A stretch of DNA of 36,900 nt from an uncultured Parvibacter sp. (lineage in GTDB: Bacteria > Actinomycetota > Coriobacteriia > Coriobacteriales > Eggerthellaceae). The translations under genes were made by a program, and so were the position numbers. Of the stretch, positions 1 to 7,289 are shown one piece after another. Under the pieces are notes generated by a model, which saw only the letters and a list, made by a program, of their open reading frames with translations, was not told the origin of the DNA and made no database searches. Positions within the stretch are counted from its first letter, which is position 1. Each line of letters begins with the position of its first letter. The stretch spans positions 1-36,900 of the forward strand of contig CANSTH010000009.1 in NCBI GenBank assembly GCA_947649875.1, given 5' to 3'.

Positions 1-1073
1 TGCTGTCCACCGGCGAGCACGTTTCCATGACGCTTCTGGCCATGGCCATCGAGGCGCTGGGCTACAAGTCCATGAGCTTCTCGGGCCGGCAGGCGGGCAT
101 CCTCACCGATGGTACCCACAACAAGGCGCACATCGTGAAGGTGGACAACGACCGTATCCAGGATGCGCTTTCCCGCGGGTTCATCCCGGTGGTGGCCGGC
201 TTCCAGGGCATCGACGCTAACGACGACGTTACCACGCTGGGCCGCGGTGGCTCAGATACCACGGCGGTGGCCATCGCCTGGGGTATCGGTGCCGATGTGT
301 GCGAGATCTACTCCGATGTGGACGGCGTGTACACTGCCGATCCGCGTGTTGCCCCCCGCGCCAAGAAGCTGGACGAAATCTCCTACGACGACATGTTGGA
401 ACTTTCCAGTGCCGGCGCCGGCGTGCTGCAGAGCCGCGCGGTGGAGTTCGCCCGCAAGTGGAACGTGGTCATTCATTCGCGCTCTGCGTTTTCCGACGCG
501 CAGGGCACGTTCATCAAGGAGGAATCGGAAATGGAAGAAGCCGTCATCACCGGCATTGCCCACGACACGTCCGAGGTGAAGGTGACCATCCGCGGCGTGC
601 CCGACTGCACCGGCGTTGCCGCCAAGGTGTTCTCCACCCTTGCCGCCAACATGGTGAACGTGGACATGATCATTCAAAACATCTCGAAAGACGGCATCAC
701 CGACATCTCCTTTACCTGCCCCGAGGGCGACCTGGAGCGGGCGAGAGAGACGCTGGATCGCATCCTGCCCTCCATTCAGGCGCCGTCGTACGAGGTGGAT
801 GTAGACATCGCGAAGGTGAGCCTGGTGGGCACCGGCATGAAGTCGTCGCCGGGTGTAGCGGCCAAGGCGTTCTCCACGCTGGGGGAGAACAGCATCAACA
901 TCTTGGCCATCTCCACTTCTCCCATCCGTTTGTCGGTGGTGGTGGATTTGGCGCAGGTGTCCCATGCGGTGCAGTGCTTGCACACCGCTTTCGGGCTTGA
1001 TTCCGACAGCGTGTTCGAGGAAACGCAGCTCTCCGCCGAGGAGATAGCGGCAAAGCTGACGAAGGGTCGGTAG
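1..1073 (+). CDS. lysC: Aspartate kinase, C-terminal part (5' end outside window)
   Basis: Aspartokinase phosphorylates aspartate in the first step of the lysine, threonine, methionine and diaminopimelate pathway. The frame is open from base 3 (L-S-T-G-E-H-V-S-M...), so the gene starts upstream of the window; the ATG at 27 is internal. The visible part has the end of the kinase domain (VTTLGRGGSDTTAVA, SDVDGVYTADPR, SAGAGVLQSRAVEFA), then two ACT regulatory domains beginning near EEAVITGIAHDTSEVKV and YEVDVDIAKVSLVG, the usual site of feedback inhibition by lysine or threonine. The next enzyme of the pathway, asd, follows 206 bp downstream on the same strand. Identification is firm; whether it was called lysC or ask is only a naming choice. 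Confidence 0.95.
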   Translation, partial: LSTGEHVSMTLLAMAIEALGYKSMSFSGRQAGILTDGTHNKAHIVKVDNDRIQDALSRGFIPVVAGFQGIDANDDVTTLGRGGSDTTAVAIAWGIGADVCEIYSDVDGVYTADPRVAPRAKKLDEISYDDMLELSSAGAGVLQSRAVEFARKWNVVIHSRSAFSDAQGTFIKEESEMEEAVITGIAHDTSEVKVTIRGVPDCTGVAAKVFSTLAANMVNVDMIIQNISKDGITDISFTCPEGDLERARETLDRILPSIQAPSYEVDVDIAKVSLVGTGMKSSPGVAAKAFSTLGENSINILAISTSPIRLSVVVDLAQVSHAVQCLHTAFGLDSDSVFEETQLSAEEIAAKLTKGR

Positions 1074-1127
1074 CGGAGGGGCTTCCAAGTTTGGCTCGCT
1101 AACGGATGCCGTTCGGCCGCGACCGCA

Positions 1128-1220
1128 GGATAAGGGCGCCGTGCTCAAACATGCTTCGCTTTGTGAAACGCTCCACTGGAGCGTTTCAGTCGCTGCAGAA
1201 CTGCGCGCGGGCCCTTATCC
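1128..1220. repeat. Nested inverted repeat between lysC and asd (hairpin family R2, copy A)
   Basis: An outer 10-bp perfect inverted repeat (GGATAAGGGC at 1128-1137, GCCCTTATCC at 1211-1220) encloses a perfect 10-bp hairpin at 1165-1187 (GAAACGCTCC and GGAGCGTTTC around the loop ACT). The stretch 1143-1206 resembles 14315-14375 after the fhs gene: same ACT loop, similar flanks, but different stem bases that still pair. There is no long T run, so it is a weak terminator at best. I read it as a dispersed intergenic hairpin repeat that may also end or slow lysC transcription. Confidence 0.6.
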
Positions 1221-1279
1221 CACGTTCGCAGCCTATACTGTTGGGTTTGCAACATATGCGAGTTTTGAAAGGTTTTGCT

Positions 1280-2326
1280 ATGTGGACGAAAGAGATGCCG
1301 GCTAATCCGGTGGTGGCGGTGGCGGGAGCCACGGGAGCTGTGGGGCGCGAGTTTCTGAACGTGCTGCACGACCTGGACTTCCCGGCAAGTGAGGTGCGAG
1401 CGCTGGCTTCCGCGCGTTCGGCCGGCAAGCTTTTGCCCTTCGATGGCTGCGGCCAGGTGCCTGCTGGCGATTTGGTGGTGCAGGAGATGACTCCGGAGTC
1501 GTTCGAAGGGGTGGACATCGCCCTGTTCTCCGCCGGTTCGGGCGTGTCGGAGGCGATGCGCGAGGCGGTAGTGGCCGCAGGTGCGGTGATGATTGATAAC
1601 TCCAGTGCCTTCCGCATGGCAGAAGACGTGCCGCTGGTGGTGCCCGAGGTGAATCCGCAGGACGTGGCCTGGCACAATGGCGTCATCGCCAACCCCAACT
1701 GCTCCACCATCCAGATGGTGGTGGCCTTGAAGCCCCTCTACGACATTTCCCCCATCAAGCGCGTGGTGGTGTCCACCTATCAGGCGGCATCCGGCGCCGG
1801 CGCCCCGGCCATGGCGGAGCTCTACGACCAGACCCGCGAGTACCTGGACGGCACCCCGGAAGACCAGCTCACGGTTTCGGCGTTCCAGCACCGCATTGCC
1901 TTCAACTGCATTCCCCACATCGATAAATTCCTGGATGATGGCTCCACCAAAGAGGAATGGAAGATGGTGGTGGAAACCAAGAAAATCATGGGCGATCCCA
2001 ACATTCAAGTGGCTGCCACTTGCGTGCGCGTGCCGGTGCTGCGCTGCCACGGCGAGGCCATCAACGTGGAATTTGGCGAAGAAGTAACGGTGGAGCAGGC
2101 CCGCGCCGCGTTCGAGGCGGCTCCGGGGCTCACCCTCATGGATGACCCTGCCGCTTGCGCCTACCCCATGCCCGGCATTCTGGCCGGCACCGATGGCGCC
2201 TACGTGGGACGCTTGCGGAAGGATCCGTCCGTGCCCCACGGCTTGGCTTTCTGGGACGTAGCGGACCAGATTCGCAAGGGCGCTGCGCTGAACGCCGTGC
2301 AAATCGCCCAACTGCTATTACCCTAG
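1280..2326 (+). CDS. asd: Aspartate-semialdehyde dehydrogenase
   Basis: The enzyme reduces aspartyl phosphate to aspartate semialdehyde with NADPH, the step after aspartokinase. The protein of 348 residues has the N-terminal nucleotide-binding VAVAGATGAVG, the catalytic cysteine in ANPNCSTIQ (about C141), STYQAASGAGAPAM, and a C-terminal half with RVPVLRCHGEAINVEF. Length matches the family. The start chosen is ATG 1280 because GAAAGG lies 7 nt upstream; the frame is open further up and an in-frame ATG at 1256 exists, but it has no good ribosome-binding site. A -10-like TATACT lies at 1234-1239 without a convincing -35. The stop is two bases before the tlyA start, so asd and tlyA are probably co-transcribed. 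Confidence 0.95.
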   Translation: MWTKEMPANPVVAVAGATGAVGREFLNVLHDLDFPASEVRALASARSAGKLLPFDGCGQVPAGDLVVQEMTPESFEGVDIALFSAGSGVSEAMREAVVAAGAVMIDNSSAFRMAEDVPLVVPEVNPQDVAWHNGVIANPNCSTIQMVVALKPLYDISPIKRVVVSTYQAASGAGAPAMAELYDQTREYLDGTPEDQLTVSAFQHRIAFNCIPHIDKFLDDGSTKEEWKMVVETKKIMGDPNIQVAATCVRVPVLRCHGEAINVEFGEEVTVEQARAAFEAAPGLTLMDDPAACAYPMPGILAGTDGAYVGRLRKDPSVPHGLAFWDVADQIRKGAALNAVQIAQLLLP

Positions 2327-2328
2327 GG

Positions 2329-3081
2329 ATGCCAAAACAAAAGAAAATGCGTCTTGACGACCTGCTGGTAGAACGGGGGTTGTTCGCCGACAGGGGAGAG
2401 GCGCTGCGCGCTGTAATCGCTCGCGAGGTGCGGGTGGATGACGTATACGTTTCCAGCGCCGCGATGCCGGTGAGCCCTAACGCGGACATTTTCGTGAAGG
2501 GGCGAAAAGGCTACGTGTCCCGCGGCGGTTACAAGTTGGCCGGGGCTCTGGCCACTTTCGGCATCTCACCCGAGGGGCTGCGCTGTCTGGACATCGGCGC
2601 CTCCACCGGCGGCTTTACCGACTGCCTGTTGCAAGGGGGCGCGAAGAGCGTGGCCTGCGTGGACGTGAACTACAGCCAGCTGGCCTGGAAGCTGCGTCAA
2701 GATACGCGCGTTGCCGTGTTCGAGCGCACCAACATCAAGGACGCCGCGCCCGAGCAGTTGGGGGCGCCGTTCGACCTGATAGTGATCGATGTCAGCTTCA
2801 TCGGCCTGGCCCCGCTGATACCGGTAATTGCGCGGTTGTGCGCCCCGGGGTCGCGCTTCGTGGGTCTGGTGAAGCCGCAGTTCGAATCGCGCCACGATGA
2901 GACCGATGGCGGCATCGTGCGCGATGAGGCGGTGCGCCAACGCACGGTGCAAGAGGTGACGGAGGCCCTGCAGGCCGCTGGCTTTTCTGTGGAGGGCACG
3001 GTGGAATCTCCCATTACCGGCGCCCACGGCAACGTGGAATACCTGGTTTATGCCGTATTTGATCCGGCTATGTCCGAATGA
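2329..3081 (+). CDS. tlyA: TlyA-family rRNA 2'-O-methyltransferase (hemolysin-like)
   Basis: The 250-residue protein has an N-terminal S4 RNA-binding domain (MRLDDLLVERGLFADRGEAL, about residues 7-65) and a C-terminal FtsJ-like SAM methyltransferase domain. Visible motifs are SRGGYKLAGAL (catalytic Lys), DIGASTGGFTD (SAM-binding loop), VIDVSFIGL, LVKPQFE and the final NVEYLVYAVF (catalytic Glu). Characterised TlyA proteins 2'-O-methylate cytidines in 16S and 23S rRNA and affect capreomycin sensitivity in mycobacteria; activity on this host's ribosome is inferred. The start ATG 2329 follows the asd stop by two bases; ATG 2347 is an alternative. There is no strong Shine-Dalgarno, which fits translational coupling to asd. 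Confidence 0.9.
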   Translation: MPKQKKMRLDDLLVERGLFADRGEALRAVIAREVRVDDVYVSSAAMPVSPNADIFVKGRKGYVSRGGYKLAGALATFGISPEGLRCLDIGASTGGFTDCLLQGGAKSVACVDVNYSQLAWKLRQDTRVAVFERTNIKDAAPEQLGAPFDLIVIDVSFIGLAPLIPVIARLCAPGSRFVGLVKPQFESRHDETDGGIVRDEAVRQRTVQEVTEALQAAGFSVEGTVESPITGAHGNVEYLVYAVFDPAMSE

Positions 3082-3099
3082 GGGAGTCGCCGAGAAGGT

Positions 3100-3243
3100 A
3101 TGCCGTTGGAAGGTGCACTGTTGGATAGGCGTGCCGCAGAGGCACGCATAGACCGGGCTCGCGGGGACGGCGATGATCTGATGCTGACCCGGCGCCTGCC
3201 TGGTGACGTTATGACGCATCGGTGGCAAGAAGCGACCGAGTAA
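3100..3243 (+). CDS. Possible 47-residue ORF of unknown function
   Basis: A short frame begins MPLEGALLDRRAAEARIDRA and ends ...HRWQEATE, 18 nt after the tlyA stop. It is charged, has no membrane segment, and resembles no family I recognise. A purine stretch GAGAAGG is present but sits only one base before the ATG, too close for normal initiation. A hairpin (GCGTGCC / GGCACGC, 3129-3147) lies inside it. It may be a chance frame in the tlyA 3' region. Confidence 0.2.
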   Translation: MPLEGALLDRRAAEARIDRARGDGDDLMLTRRLPGDVMTHRWQEATE

Positions 3244-3250
3244 GGCCAAT

Positions 3251-3296
3251 GCGGCCAAGAGGCAAGGAGATGGGAAGGACTTGCACTCTTGGCCGC
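3251..3296 (+). terminator. 11-bp inverted repeat between convergent tlyA and the ferredoxin gene
   Basis: GCGGCCAAGAG (3251-3261) and CTCTTGGCCGC (3286-3296) form a perfect 11-bp stem with a 24-nt loop. It lies between two convergent genes, where a terminator is expected, but the loop is long and no T run follows on either strand. A second, smaller hairpin is at 3129-3147. I call it terminator-like only. Confidence 0.35.
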
Positions 3297-3338
3297 GCTC
3301 AAAATGCGGACGGTTTCAAGACGAGGGTTGGTCGAAAA

Positions 3339-4004
3339 CTACTCTGCTCCCTGCCAAGTTCTATTGCGCAGGATGAAAGCGTAGCTGGGTTTATTGCCGA
3401 CGTCCGGCAGGCGATGCACATCGGCTTCAGTGAAAGGTGCAACAAATTCGCTCAATTTGACCCTCATCTTCGAGAGGGTGATATAGTCCTTGTCGGCACC
3501 GACCATGTCTATGTTGCCGGGTCCTTCCAAGTTTTCAATGCCCTGATCAATATCGCCGAAGAAGCGGGCGCGGGCGCTGCATTGGGAAACACATTGGGGC
3601 AGTTCCCCTTGGGCGATCTTTTGCTCGCAGAGGGTACACTTTTCCACCACGCGTTCTTCTTCGTTCAAGTAACGAACTCCGTAGGGGCAGGCCATGGCGC
3701 AGAACTGGCAGCCAATACACTTTTCTTTGTCTACCTGAACAGTTCCATCTGCCAGCTTGTGGCTGGCTTCAGTGGGACAAACGGCCACGCAGGCGGGGCT
3801 TTCGCAATGCTGGCAGCTCACTGGAAGAAAGTACATTTCCAAATCAGGAGCCTCTGCTCCCGGATATTTCGGGTTCGGCCCGATGCGAAGCGCCTTTATC
3901 CAGAATGCGCCCACTTCCATCCGGTTGACTGCCTTGCAGGCAGTAGTGCAGGCGAGGCATCCTACGCAACGGTTGAGATCGGTAACTATGGCAAACTGGG
4001 TCAT
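3339..4004 (-). CDS. 4Fe-4S ferredoxin subunit of a molybdopterin oxidoreductase (DmsB/PhsB/NrfC type)
   Basis: The 221-residue protein carries four iron-sulfur cluster cysteine sets typical of electron-transfer subunits of DMSO-reductase-family enzymes: CVGCLACTTAC (C13, C16, C19, C23), CQHCESPACVAVC (C64-C76), CIGCQFCAMAC, and CTLC with a later QCVSQC. It has no Tat or Sec signal of its own, so it probably rides out of the cell bound to the Tat-targeted catalytic subunit, as known for DmsAB-like enzymes. It starts 3 nt after the stop of the catalytic gene, with GGGAG upstream (the reverse complement of 4010-4020), so the two are one operon. No NrfD/DmsC membrane anchor is encoded nearby, so the partner that takes electrons from the quinol pool is not visible. 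Confidence 0.92.
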   Translation of the reverse strand: MTQFAIVTDLNRCVGCLACTTACKAVNRMEVGAFWIKALRIGPNPKYPGAEAPDLEMYFLPVSCQHCESPACVAVCPTEASHKLADGTVQVDKEKCIGCQFCAMACPYGVRYLNEEERVVEKCTLCEQKIAQGELPQCVSQCSARARFFGDIDQGIENLEGPGNIDMVGADKDYITLSKMRVKLSEFVAPFTEADVHRLPDVGNKPSYAFILRNRTWQGAE

Positions 4005-4007
4005 TGC

Positions 4008-6905
4008 TCACTCCCTTCCCTCATAGACGGGCATCCATTCTTTGAGGCGAGCATCGGTGGCGTCGCAAATGACGGGAGTTCCGTCATCATCGCAGGGACA
4101 TGGGTTCCCGAAAGGCGAGTTTTCGGGAGTGGCTTTGTAGATTTTTACGGGGAAGGATCGAAGGGTGGATATACCCGAAGTGGGATCCTGATCGTCGGCG
4201 TACACAAGCACGTTGATTGCGCTCAGATCCCAGCCCTTGCCGCATTTCTTTGTTTCTGGGTACCACCAAGTATGGTTGGCGTTCACCACTCCTCTCTTTA
4301 GCCCATGATAGATATCTACCACTTGGCGGATCTTGCCATTCTCGTTTTCGATCCAAACCCAGTCGCCCTGCTCAACGCCAAGGCTTCGAGCATCATCTGG
4401 GTGCAGTTCCACCCGAGGGGCTGGCCAAAGCTCGCGACACCAAGGCAACTGCCGGTGCTCGGAGTGGAAGAATGTGGGGTTTCTGGAGCCCGTGGTCATA
4501 ATGAAGGGATATTCTTCGAACAGTTCTGGCGCAGAGACCGGCGTCTTGTAGGGCTCGTCGTAGTCGGGCAACGTGAACCGTTCCCATTGGTCGCCCATGG
4601 CGTATTCCATGATGGTCGACCATATTTCTACTTTCCGCGTAACGGTGAACATGCCGGGAAGCTTATCTGTGAGAGGCTTTATGCCAAACCCGGCAGGAGT
4701 GTGGAGCTGCCCCATTTCGTAGCGATGGAAGGTGCCCCAGCGTTCGGGAGTCAGCTTCTTTACGAGCCACCATCCGTCTTTTTCAAATTTTTCAGCATAT
4801 TCTTCCCAGGTATAGGGTTTCTTCCGGCCTTCTTCCGGATAACCTCGTACATTCTCCACCAGGTAGTTCATGTACTCATCTAGATCGGGCCAAGGATTCG
4901 CTCCTTCCCGCTTATTCCACGGTACGCCCATTATCTTGGCAAACCAAATCTGGAATTCCGCCTCGGTTTTGGCTTCTCCCGGAGGGGTGGCGCAGGCGAT
5001 GGTAGCCCCTTGGCCTCCAGACGGGCCTTGGGAAAGGCGCGGGAAGCTTGTTTCTAGCCAGTGAGCGCTTGGGAAAAGCACGTCCGCTAAATCCGATTGA
5101 GGCACATGCCACAAGTCCTCCACTACCATGAATTGCATTCCCTTGAGGGCTTCCCAAGCTTTGATGCTGTTGCTCTGGGACATGAAGTTGCCGGTGCACG
5201 ACATGCATCCTACTACTGGATACGGTTCGCCGGTTTGGGCGGCATTCCAAAGGGAATTGGCGTCCGTCCAGTTGCTGAAATAGCGGGTAAGGGGGAATTT
5301 ATCGACTCCTACCATAGTCTTGCGCTTTTCCCAATTGGGAACAGTGGGCTTCTTCGACGGACCTTTTGGATTCACCATTATGGGGGTGGCGGAAGCATTA
5401 CCAGCGGTGGGCCCGCGGCCTCCGGCTGGGCTGTCGAAGCAGCCGCAGATATCGCAAAGCAGGTTTAGGCATCGAATGGTCTGAATGACATTGCCGCATT
5501 GATCGGTGGCCAGCTGGAAATGGATGCCTCCGTTGGGCATAGTGGGATCAGTGCGAGTAGCCCAGGCAAGCCCTGCCTCTTCGATGGCCTCAGCTGAACA
5601 TCCGGTGATTTCTGCGGCATATTCGGGGGTGTACTTGTCAACCCGCTCGGCGTAATACTCCCATACAGGCTTTGCCTTTACCGTACGGCCGTCCTTTAAG
5701 GTGATGTCGAACTCCCCGTAGAGCGCGGGGCTTTTCATGGGGTCGAACTGCGAAGGATCTGGTAGCCAGCCATTGTATATTTCGCGGCCAGTGGTGGGTT
5801 TGACCCGCTCGTAAGGCTCGTCTTCCCACTCGCAAATCTCGGTATCGTACCAAGTAAGGCCATTTTTTATCTCGTCCCAAACCATGAAACGGTAGGGAGA
5901 ACCACCCTCGACAAGGTCGCTTTCCTTTAGAAGGCGCGTTTCGTAATTAAAGGCAGTTTCCCCTTCGAGGATAAAGGCGCCGGTAGGTTCGATTTCTTTA
6001 CAGACCAGATAGGGGGCGTTTGTCCAGCGACGGACGAACAGATTATCGTAAAGTTCTCGATCGATGACCAGCCGCGTCCAAGCCATGGCGATAGCGCCAT
6101 CGGTTCCAGGACGGACGGGTAGCCAAATATCTGCCTCTTTGCCAATGGGGGTAATGCGGGGGTCGATGAGAATACGCTTGGCAGCTCGCTGCGATACCTC
6201 GACCATGGTTCGGCAAGAGTCGTCGTAGTTGGAATAGGCGCACTCGGTGCCCCATTGCACATACACGCGATTTGGCAAAATGTCTACGTTTTCCAGCCAG
6301 TAAGAACCGAACATGTCGGTGAGGGTTCCAGAAAGATTGCGGGGGCCTTTGCAGATCTGTCCGGCTGAGTAGCGGTTGAGCGTGCCCAATACGTTGCCGA
6401 ATCCATTGCCGCAGCTGCCCCAGACACGGCTAGTGCCGGTCATGATCATGATGGAGTTGGGGCCATATTTTTCCTGGATCTCCTTGAGGCCCCGCGAAAC
6501 TAGCTCGCCCGCTTCATCCCACGAGATGCGGACCCATCCAGGGTCTTCTCCTTTTGGATTACTCCGCTTCATGGGATAGGTGAGACGGTCGGGGTGATAG
6601 GCGGCCTGCATAGATGCTTGTGACTTCGTGCAGCAGTTTCCGTTGGTTTGAGGGGCGCTTTCGTCTCCCTCGATACGCACGATCCTGCCGTTTTGCACGG
6701 TTACCCAAACGCCGCATTCGCATTTGCCGCAGCCGCGGCAAGCTGAACGCACTCGTTTGACTTCCGGCGAAGGCGAAGTCGTTGGCTGGCTTTCGGCCAA
6801 CGCCGGACTAGCGCCTATGGTAGTCGCTGCCGATGAGGCAATGCCTGCCGCCGCAACTGCTTTTAGGAAGCTGCGCCGCGTGAGTTGCCGTTTCCTCTCG
6901 CTCAT
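4008..6905 (-). CDS. Tat-exported molybdopterin oxidoreductase, catechol-dehydroxylase-like
   Basis: This 965-residue catalytic subunit belongs to the DMSO reductase superfamily (bis-molybdopterin guanine dinucleotide). It begins with a twin-arginine signal, TRRSFLK at residues 9-15, a hydrophobic stretch, and a likely cleavage after ALA near residue 37. The N-terminal 4Fe-4S motif is CRGCGKCECGVW (C56, C59, C62, C64) followed by GNCCTKSQ (C91, C92). This motif and the next segment (AAYHPDRLTYPMKRSNPKG, then DPGWVRISWDEA) closely resemble my recollection of Eggerthella/Gordonibacter catechol dehydroxylases (Dadh, Cadh, Hcdh types). The C-terminal molydopterin-dinucleotide domain includes TGSRNPTFFHSEHRQLPW. 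The start has a strong AGGAGG five bases upstream. Its partner is the adjacent ferredoxin and its probable regulator is the divergent LuxR gene. Substrate is unknown; a different catechol, another phenol, or another oxyanion cannot be excluded. Confidence 0.88.
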   Translation of the reverse strand: MSERKRQLTRRSFLKAVAAAGIASSAATTIGASPALAESQPTTSPSPEVKRVRSACRGCGKCECGVWVTVQNGRIVRIEGDESAPQTNGNCCTKSQASMQAAYHPDRLTYPMKRSNPKGEDPGWVRISWDEAGELVSRGLKEIQEKYGPNSIMIMTGTSRVWGSCGNGFGNVLGTLNRYSAGQICKGPRNLSGTLTDMFGSYWLENVDILPNRVYVQWGTECAYSNYDDSCRTMVEVSQRAAKRILIDPRITPIGKEADIWLPVRPGTDGAIAMAWTRLVIDRELYDNLFVRRWTNAPYLVCKEIEPTGAFILEGETAFNYETRLLKESDLVEGGSPYRFMVWDEIKNGLTWYDTEICEWEDEPYERVKPTTGREIYNGWLPDPSQFDPMKSPALYGEFDITLKDGRTVKAKPVWEYYAERVDKYTPEYAAEITGCSAEAIEEAGLAWATRTDPTMPNGGIHFQLATDQCGNVIQTIRCLNLLCDICGCFDSPAGGRGPTAGNASATPIMVNPKGPSKKPTVPNWEKRKTMVGVDKFPLTRYFSNWTDANSLWNAAQTGEPYPVVGCMSCTGNFMSQSNSIKAWEALKGMQFMVVEDLWHVPQSDLADVLFPSAHWLETSFPRLSQGPSGGQGATIACATPPGEAKTEAEFQIWFAKIMGVPWNKREGANPWPDLDEYMNYLVENVRGYPEEGRKKPYTWEEYAEKFEKDGWWLVKKLTPERWGTFHRYEMGQLHTPAGFGIKPLTDKLPGMFTVTRKVEIWSTIMEYAMGDQWERFTLPDYDEPYKTPVSAPELFEEYPFIMTTGSRNPTFFHSEHRQLPWCRELWPAPRVELHPDDARSLGVEQGDWVWIENENGKIRQVVDIYHGLKRGVVNANHTWWYPETKKCGKGWDLSAINVLVYADDQDPTSGISTLRSFPVKIYKATPENSPFGNPCPCDDDGTPVICDATDARLKEWMPVYEGRE

Positions 6906-6936
6906 ATTCTCCTCCTCTTCCTTGGCTTTACCCCAG

Positions 6937-6963
6937 GCGAGCTTCCCCTGATCAGAGGCTCGC
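6937..6963 (-). promoter_or_regulatory. Hairpin in the 5' leader of the molybdoenzyme mRNA
   Basis: GCGAGC (6937-6942) and GCTCGC (6958-6963) pair around a segment holding the 8-bp palindrome CTGATCAG. It lies 32 nt upstream of the molybdoenzyme start codon, within the expected untranslated leader. It could be a regulator site or an mRNA structure; function is inferred from position only. Confidence 0.3.
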
Positions 6964-7032
6964 TTTTGGGAGAACTGAGTTTCAGCATAGAAAAGGCGAA
7001 ATGAAAAAGCGCCAGACTCAGGGTCGCAACTT

Positions 7033-7116
7033 ATTCATTAGCAGTGAATCTTTCTTCTTTTAACCGAAGGAGAGAAGTGGTACCTCTGGTCTCATTTTTC
7101 TAGTACCGAAGCGGTA
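7033..7116. promoter_or_regulatory. Operator-like repeats in the divergent intergenic region
   Basis: Between the divergent molybdoenzyme and luxR genes (6906-7289) I see: an inverted repeat ATTCA / TGAAT with a 7-nt spacer (7033-7049); ACCGAAG repeated directly at 7063-7069 and 7105-7111, 42 bp apart or about four helical turns; and TACCG / CGGTA flanking AAG (7104-7116). These are candidate sites for the adjacent LuxR-type regulator. On the minus strand a -10-like TATGCT lies at 6984-6989. No match to a known operator consensus was recognised. Confidence 0.28.
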
Positions 7117-7289
7117 AAAGCCCAGATGACGACAAGTGCAGGATCGGTTGGCTTAAGATGGCTCTGAATGGATGCTTAGATTTGCTATCATCTGGGATGC
7201 TGAAGAAAAGCAAATGCCGTTGTCGATTTAGAAAAGATCCCGAGGGACGGCGGGGTGAGTTCGGGCTGACGATGGGGAGGTGCAGGGCA

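Noticed and set aside
3222-4301. Plus-strand frame opposite the ferredoxin gene
   Set aside because: The minus strand holds four intact 4Fe-4S cysteine sets; the plus frame has no known domain.
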